From the NCBI GenBank assembly GCA_014380205.1, contig JACMKH010000440.1, forward strand, positions 1-6,329: a stretch of DNA of 6,329 nt. The letters are read 5' to 3'. The stretch is from Sphingomonadaceae bacterium (GTDB lineage Bacteria; Pseudomonadota; Alphaproteobacteria; Sphingomonadales; Sphingomonadaceae). The position numbers and the translations under genes are program-made. Below the pieces are notes generated by a model, which was given only the letters and a program-made list of their open reading frames with translations, was not told the origin of the DNA and searched no databases. Shown here one piece after another: positions 1-5,047 of this stretch. Every line of letters starts with the position of its first letter. The stretch's first letter is position 1.

Positions 1-268
1 CACCGGTGAAGGCGTTGGCGTTGCCCGCGTTGACCACCAGCGCGCGCCCCCGCCCCAGCCTCAGCGCGCGCCGGCACCATTCGACCTCGGGCGAGGGGCA
101 TTTCGATTGGGTGAGCACGCCCGCCACCGCGGTCCCCTCGGCGAGCTCGGCGAAGGTGAGATCGCACCGGTCCCATTTCTTGTACCCCGCATGCGCGACG
201 CGGAGCGCGACGCCGCCGACGGCGGGTATCGGGGGGAAGGGCAGGGCGAGGGGCGAGCGCTCGGGCAT
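1..268 (-). CDS. argJ: Glutamate N-acetyltransferase / ornithine acetyltransferase ArgJ, N-terminal part (runs off the left edge)
   Basis: ArgJ moves the acetyl group from N-acetylornithine to glutamate, closing the cyclic arginine pathway; bifunctional forms also use acetyl-CoA. About 89 residues are visible, starting MPERSPLALPFPPIPAVGGV. Family features are the early GV.LRVA.AGYKKWDRCDL stretch, the segment VAGVLTQSKCPSPEVEWC, and NAGNANAFTG at the window edge, which is characteristic of ArgJ. The self-cleavage site (Thr of the ATM-T type motif) and the beta chain would lie further left, outside the window. The ATG at 266-268 is the only sensible start, although its Shine-Dalgarno sequence is weak (GCGAG). 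A palindromic element begins 12 bp upstream, so it occupies the promoter or leader. The gene is divergent from the DUF1206 gene. Family assignment is firm; whether the enzyme is mono- or bifunctional cannot be told. Confidence 0.93.
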   Translation of the reverse strand, partial: MPERSPLALPFPPIPAVGGVALRVAHAGYKKWDRCDLTFAELAEGTAVAGVLTQSKCPSPEVEWCRRALRLGRGRALVVNAGNANAFTG

Positions 269-280
269 CGGCTCGCGTCT

Positions 281-342
281 AGAGCCTGATCGTTTGAGGA
301 GGAAGCGCCTCGCGCTTTCGCCGAAAGCGTGAATCAGGCTCT
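281..342. repeat. Palindromic element: 10-bp inverted repeat enclosing nested hairpins
   Basis: The outer arms AGAGCCTGAT (281-290) and ATCAGGCTCT (333-342) are perfect complements. Two mutually exclusive inner hairpins can form: CGCTTTC/GAAAGCG (313-319 with 323-329, 3-nt loop) or AAGCGC/GCGCTT (303-308 with 312-317, 3-nt loop). The element lies between the argJ start and the divergent DUF1206 gene, on the argJ side, and no second copy is present in this window. It resembles a dispersed palindromic (REP-like) element of sphingomonads, which is my inference. It could instead be a leader hairpin or an operator for argJ. Confidence 0.7.
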
Positions 343-374
343 CAACAATGACGACACCAACCCGCCGCCGCGAG

Positions 375-400
375 GGAACCTTCTCCGCGCGCCGCGCGCT
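375..400 (+). promoter_or_regulatory. Candidate EcfG-type (general stress response) promoter of the DUF1206 gene
   Basis: GGAAC at 375-379 is followed, after 17 bp, by CGCT at 397-400. The alphaproteobacterial EcfG consensus is GGAAC-N16/17-CGTT, so the -35 element is perfect and the -10 element matches at three of four positions. Transcription would begin near 407, giving a short leader that just includes the Shine-Dalgarno site at 414-419. The geometry fits well, but the -10 mismatch and high-GC background leave room for chance. Confidence 0.4.
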
Positions 401-424
401 CCCGCCTCCAACGAGGAGGAAATC

Positions 425-1219
425 ATGGACCGCGTCGCCCGCTTCGAGACTTTCGCGCGCATCGGCTTTCTCGCGCGCGGGATCGTCTATCTGCTGCTCG
501 GCTATTTCGCGCTGACCACGGCGGGCGGCGAGGGCGCGACGAGCGTGCTCGAGGAAATCGGCGAGGCGCCCGCGGGGGGCATACTGCTGGTGCTGCTCGC
601 GATCGGGCTGGTCGGCTACAGCCTGTTCCGCCTCGCCAGCGCCGCGCTCGATCTCGAGGGCGCCGGGCCGGGGATCAAGGGCGCGATCGCGCGCGGCGCG
701 CAGGCGGTCAGCGGGGTGACCCATTTCGTCCTCGCCTGGATCGCGCTTGGCATGGCGGTCGGATCGCGCGGCGGCGGGAGCGGCGGGCAGGGCGAGGGCG
801 AGGCGGCGCAGGAAGCGATGACCTATCCGGGCGGCGAGGCGCTCGTGCTGATCGTCGGCCTGTGGTTCCTCGCGGCGGGGGCCGAGCAGATGGTCAAGGC
901 GTGGACGAGCAAGTTCATGCGCGGCGTCGACGCCTCGGCGCCGCGCCAGGTCGAATGGCTCGGCCGCGCGGGCTATGCGGCGCGCGGCGTGGTGTTCCTG
1001 ATCGTCGGCTGGCAGATCGTCCAGGCCGCGCGCGGCGAGGAAGCCGGCCGCCTCGGCTTCGAGCCCGCGCTCGCCTCGCTCCAGGGGATGGGCTGGATCT
1101 ACACGGCGGTCGCGGTCGGCCTGCTCCTGTTCGGCGCCTTCAGCCTCGCCCTCGCGCGCTGGCACCGGATCTGCGACGAACATGTGATCGCGCGGCTGCG
1201 GGCGAAGGTGGGGGCTTAG
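425..1219 (+). CDS. DUF1206 family six-helix inner-membrane protein
   Basis: This 264-residue integral membrane protein consists of three successive helix-pair repeats, the architecture of DUF1206. The repeat signature R.GF.ARG.VY...G is seen at residues 12-26 (ARIGFLARGIVYLLLG), degenerates in the middle copy (about 90-113), and returns at 181-195 (RAGYAARGVVFLIVG). Predicted membrane helices lie near residues 13-33, 53-75, 95-113, 138-158, 182-202 and 224-246. A Gly/Glu-rich loop (114-137) separates helices 3 and 4. The start is ATG 425, because AGGAGG at 414-419 sits 5 bp upstream and the family motif begins soon after. A GTG at 329 in the same frame would add 32 unlike residues that overlap the palindromic element. 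The molecular function of the family is unknown; a stress role is suggested only by the candidate upstream promoter. It is divergent from argJ. Confidence 0.9.
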   Translation: MDRVARFETFARIGFLARGIVYLLLGYFALTTAGGEGATSVLEEIGEAPAGGILLVLLAIGLVGYSLFRLASAALDLEGAGPGIKGAIARGAQAVSGVTHFVLAWIALGMAVGSRGGGSGGQGEGEAAQEAMTYPGGEALVLIVGLWFLAAGAEQMVKAWTSKFMRGVDASAPRQVEWLGRAGYAARGVVFLIVGWQIVQAARGEEAGRLGFEPALASLQGMGWIYTAVAVGLLLFGAFSLALARWHRICDEHVIARLRAKVGA

Positions 1220-1244
1220 GGGCGAGCCAAAGTACACTCAAAGT

Positions 1245-1340
1245 TCAGCCCAACGGACGCTTTACGCCGCCGTGATCCACGCTGGCCAGGTCGCGCTTGC
1301 GCGCGTACGACTGGATGCGCGTCGGCTGCGGCTTGGCGCT
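1245..1340 (-). pseudogene. Possible C-terminal remnant of an unidentified minus-strand gene
   Basis: Reading leftwards, about 31 codons ending at TGA (1245-1247) carry the strong G/C third-position bias of the resident genome, for example CAG CCG ACG CGC ATC CAG TCG TAC GCG CGC AAG CGC GAC CTG. They encode a basic tail containing TRIQSYARKRDLASVDHG. Above about 1340 the same frame stays open but loses the bias and enters the A/T-richer insert. This fits a gene truncated when the Panacea-containing segment arrived. I do not recognise the protein. It could also be chance bias in GC-rich intergenic DNA. Confidence 0.35.
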
Positions 1341-1472
1341 AGAACACAATCCCCGAAATTTTGACGTCCGTTCTTGACATGTTCGCAAACAGGACCGAAG
1401 GTGCTTGGCCGGATTAGACACGCTGGCAGCGGTGTGAATTTCGGAGCTCAGAGCTATCTTTGGGTGCCATAA

Positions 1473-2027
1473 ATGGGCTTGGTTAGGAAGAGTTATAGAA
1501 GACGTATGGGTAAGGAGCTTGAGCATGCAGGCTATAGCGTTCGGGGCATAGCTAATTGGGTTTTAGATTACTCTGAGTCGTACGGCTATTCGCAGACTAA
1601 TATGGCTCTCAATAAGTTAGTATTTTTTGTAATTGAAGCCGTCCTCTTGAATAGCGGAAAACTACTTACAAATGCTAAAATTGAGGCGTGGGACCACGGG
1701 CCAGTTTTCAGGGAAGTGTATCACGATTTTAAGGGGTTTGGCGATCGTCCAATAGAAGGGAGAGCCAGTTTTTTTTCGACGAGGAGCGGGCAACTCGAGC
1801 GGGCACAAGTCGCACTTTGTCCGGAGGATGAATCAGAAATTGCTAGCGTCCTCCGGCCGTTGATTCCCATGTCTGCATCGCAGCTAAGAGCGCTGTCACA
1901 TGTCGAGAACGGTGCGTGGGACCGGGTGTGGAGCTATGATGGATTTGCGAATCCCGGTATGGAGATAACCCCCGAGATTATGCTCGCGGCGGCAGCACGA
2001 AGAGGAGACGCGGATGAAGACGGCTGA
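1473..2027 (+). CDS. Panacea-domain (SocA/PanA-like, DUF4065-type) protein, putative antitoxin
   Basis: This 184-residue protein has the Panacea signature: a first helix VRGIANWVLDYSE (23-35), then LNKLVFFVIEAVLL (46-59), and the hallmark IEAWDHGPVFREVY (70-83). A C-terminal helix LSHVENGAWDRVW ends in the usual H.E..W pattern. Panacea proteins are known as antitoxins paired with many unrelated toxins (PanAT), and as SocA, the proteolytic adaptor that delivers the toxin SocB to ClpXP in Caulobacter. The stop codon overlaps the next gene by 14 bp, as expected for a co-transcribed, translationally coupled pair. Start choice is uncertain: ATG 1473 gives the full length with no clear Shine-Dalgarno site, whereas ATG 1506 would give 173 residues closer to the usual domain edge. 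Codons are A/T-richer than in flanking genes, suggesting horizontal origin. A run of eight T (1769-1776) lies mid-gene. The domain assignment is good; the antitoxin role is inferred. Confidence 0.82.
   Translation: MGLVRKSYRRRMGKELEHAGYSVRGIANWVLDYSESYGYSQTNMALNKLVFFVIEAVLLNSGKLLTNAKIEAWDHGPVFREVYHDFKGFGDRPIEGRASFFSTRSGQLERAQVALCPEDESEIASVLRPLIPMSASQLRALSHVENGAWDRVWSYDGFANPGMEITPEIMLAAAARRGDADEDG
1769..1776 (+). repeat. T8 homopolymer tract inside the Panacea gene
   Basis: Eight consecutive T fall across codons Ser99-Phe100-Phe101-Ser102 of the Panacea protein, downstream of the IEAWDHGPV motif. Gain or loss of one T would shift the frame and remove the C-terminal half of the protein. It is the longest homopolymer I noticed in the window. 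Confidence 0.9.
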
Positions 2028-2721
2028 GCAGAGGATAGCGGAGATTCGAAGGCCGCCATCGTTGGCAAACTGGGTTCGGCTAAATGATCGCCGACGGGAT
2101 ACCACGGCAAGACGGATCACCCGTTTCGTGGTAGGTAAGCCAAAACATGCTTTGGCTCAAGTCTACCGGCTGGTTGCAGACTATGTAACCTTGAATATGC
2201 CTGCAGAGAATGTTGGTCGCGGGATCGCCCGGATCATAAATCCGCTCGTTCGCAAACTCGGATTTGAGATTGTTTCCGTTCTTCTGCCGTGGCTAGACAA
2301 GGAAGAATTTAAGGGCATAGAGGTGTTTCATAACTTTAATGTCCCCTATCCCATTGGGCGCGGCATTGTAATTCCAGTTAAGCCAACTTTCGTTTGCGTC
2401 TATGAAGGCAAGCTAACGCCGGTGTTCATCATTGGCTGGTCGCGCATCCCCTTTGTTGACTTCCACAAGAAACTGTTTGCGGCTGTAGTCAAGAGAACCA
2501 TCCTTAGCATGGAAGGCTTCGAAGCCTCCGACGCGCTGGTCCTATTTGTGCCTCGGATCAAGTGGGCCAAGACCGAGCGGTATGTTCACCCGATGTGGAT
2601 CAATACGCTGCCAGAGATGTCAGACGAGGAGTTGCGCGAGCAGTTTGACCGGTTTGGAAATGCTTTGGACGATGCGGTGCCGGTCATTCTTGAGGAATTG
2701 GCCAAACGAGGTGAGCAGTAG
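2014..2721 (+). CDS. Unrecognised 235-residue protein, putative toxin partner of the Panacea protein
   Basis: I do not recognise the family. The start is ATG 2014, with Shine-Dalgarno AGGAG (2003-2007) 6 bp upstream. It overlaps the Panacea gene by 14 bp, so the two are almost certainly one operon. The protein has no signal peptide and no clear membrane helix, so it is likely cytoplasmic. The N-terminal third is basic and helical, with RRRDTTARRITRF near residues 25-37. The middle (about 110-145) reads as consecutive beta strands: IGRGIVIPVKP, TFVCVYEG, LTPVFIIGW. A later strand, DALVLFVPRIK (172-182), is followed by an acidic helical tail (about 200-232). The strand pattern loosely recalls a PD-(D/E)XK-like fold without obvious catalytic residues, which is only an impression. 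QFDRF at residues 210-214 resembles a sliding-clamp-binding motif. Codon use matches the Panacea gene and not the GC-rich flanks. The toxin role is inferred from position alone. Confidence 0.75.
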   Translation: MKTAEQRIAEIRRPPSLANWVRLNDRRRDTTARRITRFVVGKPKHALAQVYRLVADYVTLNMPAENVGRGIARIINPLVRKLGFEIVSVLLPWLDKEEFKGIEVFHNFNVPYPIGRGIVIPVKPTFVCVYEGKLTPVFIIGWSRIPFVDFHKKLFAAVVKRTILSMEGFEASDALVLFVPRIKWAKTERYVHPMWINTLPEMSDEELREQFDRFGNALDDAVPVILEELAKRGEQ

Positions 2722-2757
2722 TCTCGCGATCCGCCACGAAGCCTCATTGGTCCGAGG

Positions 2758-3546
2758 TCAAATCAGCCGATCCTGCCGCCCCATATCCTCGCGCTTCGCC
2801 CGCTTGACGCTCGCCTGATCGACATAGGGAATGTCGGGCTTCCTCCCCTGGAACAGCTCGGCCAGCGTGATGATCTGGAGGCGGGGGTAGGTGCGCCCCG
2901 TCGCTTCGGATTCGAAGCGGCCGACCGCCGCCGCTTCCTTGAGCATCGCGCTGGTCGGCAGCGCCGAGCAGATGAAGACGCCGATCGGGGCTTTTTCGCG
3001 CTCCATCGCGCTGTGGAGGTCGCGGATCATGGTGACCGAGACGTTGGCGCCGCCCTTGACCGAGACGAGCGCCTTTTCGGTGCGCTTGCCGTCGGGCTTG
3101 AAGTAGATGATTCCGTCGATCCCGCCGTCCGCGCCCTTCTTCTTGCCGCCATAGGGCAGCGCGTCGACCATCGACACCGCCCACCACTGGAACTGATATT
3201 TGTCGCGCGCGGCGAGGTCCTGCGCGGAGGCGAGGTCCTTGGGCGTGCCCTCGACGGTGAACGCGATGCCAGGAAAGGCGTCCTTCATCCGCTTCTCGAT
3301 CAGGCTGATCGCGAGATGGGTGATGTCGATGCCGATCCACTGGCGGCCGAGCTTTTGCGCGGCGTGGACGGCGGTGCCGCAGCCGCAGAATGGATCGAGG
3401 ATCATGTCGCCTTCGTTGGAGGAGGCGGAGATGATGCGTTCGAGGAGGGCGAGGGGTTTTTGCGTCGGGTAGCCGAGCCGTTCCTGAGCTTGGGAGTTGA
3501 TGGGCCGGATGTCGTCCCAGTCATCGGCCATCGGAACGCCAACCAT
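2758..3546 (-). CDS. C-terminal fragment of the split methyltransferase (SAM motif plus Mrr-like nuclease)
   Basis: This 262-residue frame starts at the first ATG after the nonsense codon (MVGVPMADDWDD). It holds ERLGYPTQKP (22-31), DPFCGCGT (51-58) and WIGIDI (70-75), which form the cofactor-binding half of a beta-class methyltransferase. From about residue 100 it carries an Mrr-like PD-(D/E)XK nuclease domain with GIDG (142-145) as the metal-binding Asp and SVKGG (162-166) as the (E/Q)xK position, here with Ser in place of Glu or Gln. The ATG lies 54 bp beyond the TGA with only a weak Shine-Dalgarno sequence (GGACGAG), so independent translation would depend on reinitiation. Confidence 0.65.
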   Translation of the reverse strand: MVGVPMADDWDDIRPINSQAQERLGYPTQKPLALLERIISASSNEGDMILDPFCGCGTAVHAAQKLGRQWIGIDITHLAISLIEKRMKDAFPGIAFTVEGTPKDLASAQDLAARDKYQFQWWAVSMVDALPYGGKKKGADGGIDGIIYFKPDGKRTEKALVSVKGGANVSVTMIRDLHSAMEREKAPIGVFICSALPTSAMLKEAAAVGRFESEATGRTYPRLQIITLAELFQGRKPDIPYVDQASVKRAKREDMGRQDRLI

Positions 3547-3600
3547 CTCGTCCAGGTAGCGCTTATACTCCGGAAAGCCCGTTGAAGTGTGGCGGAGCCG

Positions 3601-4449
3601 TCATTGACGTGCCACGTCTCTCATTCGCTCGGCATTGTAGACCCATATGCGCCCCGAATACGGCCTAACGCCCTTGTATTCCCATCCGTCGCGCGGATCT
3701 TCGAATTCCGAGACTAGATCGGCTTCCCAAGCGCCGCCTTCCGATCGCTTGACCCGCCATTCGTACGCCGTGTCGCCCCCGGGCCTTGCCGCTGTCAGGT
3801 CGCCCAACCGAAATTTTCGTCCATCGGGCTCTGAATGTCGATACTTGGTCGCCAGATATTCCTCTCCATATTCTCCGAAGGGTTGGTTGAACAAGATGTC
3901 ACTGCCCTTGGAGTATCTGAGTAGCACGTCTCTCACGCGCGGGAAGTGCTTTGCTCCTTGCTTGTGATCAGCTTTCGAAGTGGTGCGCCGCCAGCTTATC
4001 TCGTTGATAAAGTGATTCACACCAAACACCCCATCGAGCAACAGCTTGAGATAGTGGCTCGCGGTCGGGTCGCAGTGGAGGTAGAGGCTGCCGGTCGGCT
4101 TGAGCACGCGGTGGAGCTCGATCAGGCGGATCGCCATCATCGCCAGATAGGCCATCATGTCGTTGTCGCCGAGGAAGTCGCGCATCGCGCGGAGCAGGTC
4201 GAACGCCTTGGTGTTGCCCGAGCGCGCGACCTGATCGAAGGCGTCCTCGGCGGTGTCGTTCCAGTGCCAGGTGTCCTCGAACGCCTCGATCTGTGCGTCG
4301 GCGCCGTCGCCGGCCTTCGACTTGAACAGGATGTTGTAGTTGGCGTTCGAATTGAACGGCGGATCGAGATAGACGAGATCGACGCTCTCGCTCGCGACAT
4401 GCTCGCGCAACACATCGAGATTGTCGCCGTAGAAGAGCCTGTTGGTCAT
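3601..4449 (-). CDS. N-terminal fragment of the split methyltransferase (motif IV and target-recognition region)
   Basis: This 282-residue open frame begins MTNRLFYGDNLDVL and carries the catalytic DPPF in LVYLDPPFNSNANYNILF. It ends at the premature TGA after RMRDVARQ. It contains the catalytic loop and substrate-recognition region but no S-adenosylmethionine-binding motif. Codons end almost always in G or C up to about residue 130. From there to the stop they include AGA, CTA, GGA, TTG, GCA and AGT, which mark a compositionally different target-recognition segment. An automatic annotation would probably call this a separate methyltransferase gene, but it is better read as part of the longer broken gene. 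Confidence 0.7.
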   Translation of the reverse strand: MTNRLFYGDNLDVLREHVASESVDLVYLDPPFNSNANYNILFKSKAGDGADAQIEAFEDTWHWNDTAEDAFDQVARSGNTKAFDLLRAMRDFLGDNDMMAYLAMMAIRLIELHRVLKPTGSLYLHCDPTASHYLKLLLDGVFGVNHFINEISWRRTTSKADHKQGAKHFPRVRDVLLRYSKGSDILFNQPFGEYGEEYLATKYRHSEPDGRKFRLGDLTAARPGGDTAYEWRVKRSEGGAWEADLVSEFEDPRDGWEYKGVRPYSGRIWVYNAERMRDVARQ

Positions 4450-4564
4450 CGCCGTCCCTCGCGGGGGAGCGTAGAGGGCGCGGCGGGGTCGGACAAGGCG
4501 GGCGAGCAGCGCTTGTGGTTAGGACCGTGCGCTCCGTTCGGCTTCATGCTAGGCGCGGCGAGTG

Positions 4565-4945
4565 ATGCATGCTCATCGCCCGCGTTGGTTGCTCGTCGCC
4601 GGTGGGATTGCGCTGACGTTGTCGTCCGGCGCCGCTTCAAGCCAGTCTCCGCACAACGATTTCGGCGGCGCGACGCCGGCGAACAACCCCGCAAGCTGGG
4701 TGACGTACCGCGATGTGCTTCCATCGCTGCGCCCGCGTCCAGGACGGCTGCGGCTGACGTTCGACATCACCGCCGAGGGCCGCGTTTCCAACTGCGCGAG
4801 CAGCGAGGTGGAGGCGCTCGAGCGCGCGGTGCGCCATTTTTGCGGCCTGCTGGTCGATCGCGCGCGGTTCAATCCGGCGCTCGACGCGAATGGGAGCGCA
4901 CGGCAGACCGAGGGATGGGTGATCGTTCGATGGTGGGAGCCATAG
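4565..4945 (+). CDS. Small secreted protein with a TonB C-terminal-like domain
   Basis: This 126-residue protein has an N-terminal signal peptide: basic HAHRPR, then hydrophobic WLLVAGGIALTL, then SSGAAS, with cleavage near residues 23-25. The mature part matches the compact TonB-C fold common in sphingomonad periplasmic proteins: LRLTFDITAEGRVSNC (62-77), a helix leading to FCGLLVDRARFNPALDANG (92-110), and a final strand GWVIVRW. Cys77 and Cys93 occupy the positions usually paired in this subfamily, perhaps as a disulfide. There is no transmembrane anchor or Pro-rich spacer, so it is not a full energy-transducing TonB. The normal SSG..LD helix start is altered to SSEVEALERA. ATG 4565 is preferred over GTG 4562 immediately before it, and the ribosome site is weak. 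It is divergent from the methyltransferase (about 115 bp between starts). The specific function is unknown. Confidence 0.75.
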   Translation: MHAHRPRWLLVAGGIALTLSSGAASSQSPHNDFGGATPANNPASWVTYRDVLPSLRPRPGRLRLTFDITAEGRVSNCASSEVEALERAVRHFCGLLVDRARFNPALDANGSARQTEGWVIVRWWEP

Positions 4946-5015
4946 GGTAGCGGGGATCGCGTGATCGTCTCCGCTTCGTGTGGCGACCAGGGCCGCGCGG
5001 AGCCCGCTTGCGCGG

Positions 5016-5043
5016 ACGGGGACACCGAATACGGTGTCCCCGT
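5016..5043. terminator. Strong hairpin between convergent genes, likely bidirectional terminator
   Basis: ACGGGGACACCG (5016-5027) pairs perfectly with CGGTGTCCCCGT (5032-5043) around an AATA loop, a 12-bp GC-rich stem. On the plus strand it is followed by the pyrimidine tract TCTTCT. On the minus strand it begins 4 bp after the DAHP synthase stop codon, with no U tract following. It best fits termination of the DAHP synthase transcript and, 70 bp downstream of its stop, of the TonB-C-like gene. Confidence 0.8.
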
Positions 5044-5047
5044 TCTT

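Larger units (their letters stand above)
2758..4449 (-). pseudogene. Beta-class DNA methyltransferase fused to Mrr-like nuclease, interrupted by one in-frame TGA
   Basis: Read through the TGA at 3601-3603, this is one frame of 563 codons. In order it holds methyltransferase motif IV (DPPF, residues 29-32), a HCDPTASHYLK segment, the target-recognition region (about 135-300), YPTQKP (327-332), S-adenosylmethionine-binding motif I (DPFCGCGT, 352-359), and an Mrr-like nuclease domain (GADGGIDG 439-446, VSVKGG 462-467). Motif IV before motif I is beta-class order, typical of adenine-N6 or cytosine-N4 enzymes (PF01555). After the TGA the frame continues as RLRHTSTGFPEYKRYLDEM, the usual link before P.INS.A.ERLGYPTQKP, so no frameshift or deletion is needed. 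The stop probably replaced a Gly codon (GGA to TGA). It separates catalytic motif IV from the cofactor-binding motif, so neither half should work alone. A sequencing error, or two fragments that reassemble, are the alternatives. The start ATG at 4449 has Shine-Dalgarno GAGGGA. The gene converges on the Panacea pair with a 36-bp gap. Confidence 0.8.

Noticed and set aside
329..424. Upstream GTG start for the DUF1206 gene adding 32 residues
   Set aside because: It overlaps the palindromic element, the added residues do not look like DUF1206, and the ATG at 425 has an AGGAGG site at ideal spacing.
1374..1391. TTGACA (1374-1379) followed by TGTTCGCAAACA as a promoter/operator for the Panacea pair
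   Set aside because: The -35-like hexamer is perfect, but nothing resembling a -10 lies 16-18 bp downstream, and the near-palindrome matches at only 10 of 12 positions. Too weak to list as a feature.
1245..1526. Minus-strand open frame of 93 codons covering the whole intergenic region
   Set aside because: Only the first roughly 95 bp show coding-like codon bias. The rest is A/T-rich, lacks family similarity and overlaps the Panacea gene start, so only the tail is reported, as a possible remnant.
3013..3585. Plus-strand open frames opposite the methyltransferase, including the 334-codon frame at 3946-4950
   Set aside because: These are mirror frames created by G/C third-position bias of the minus-strand gene. 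They show low-complexity Arg/Ala/Val/Glu-rich translations and no domain signature.
3601..3603. TGA as a selenocysteine codon
   Set aside because: The family has no redox residue at this position (Gly expected), and no SECIS-like structure was apparent just downstream.
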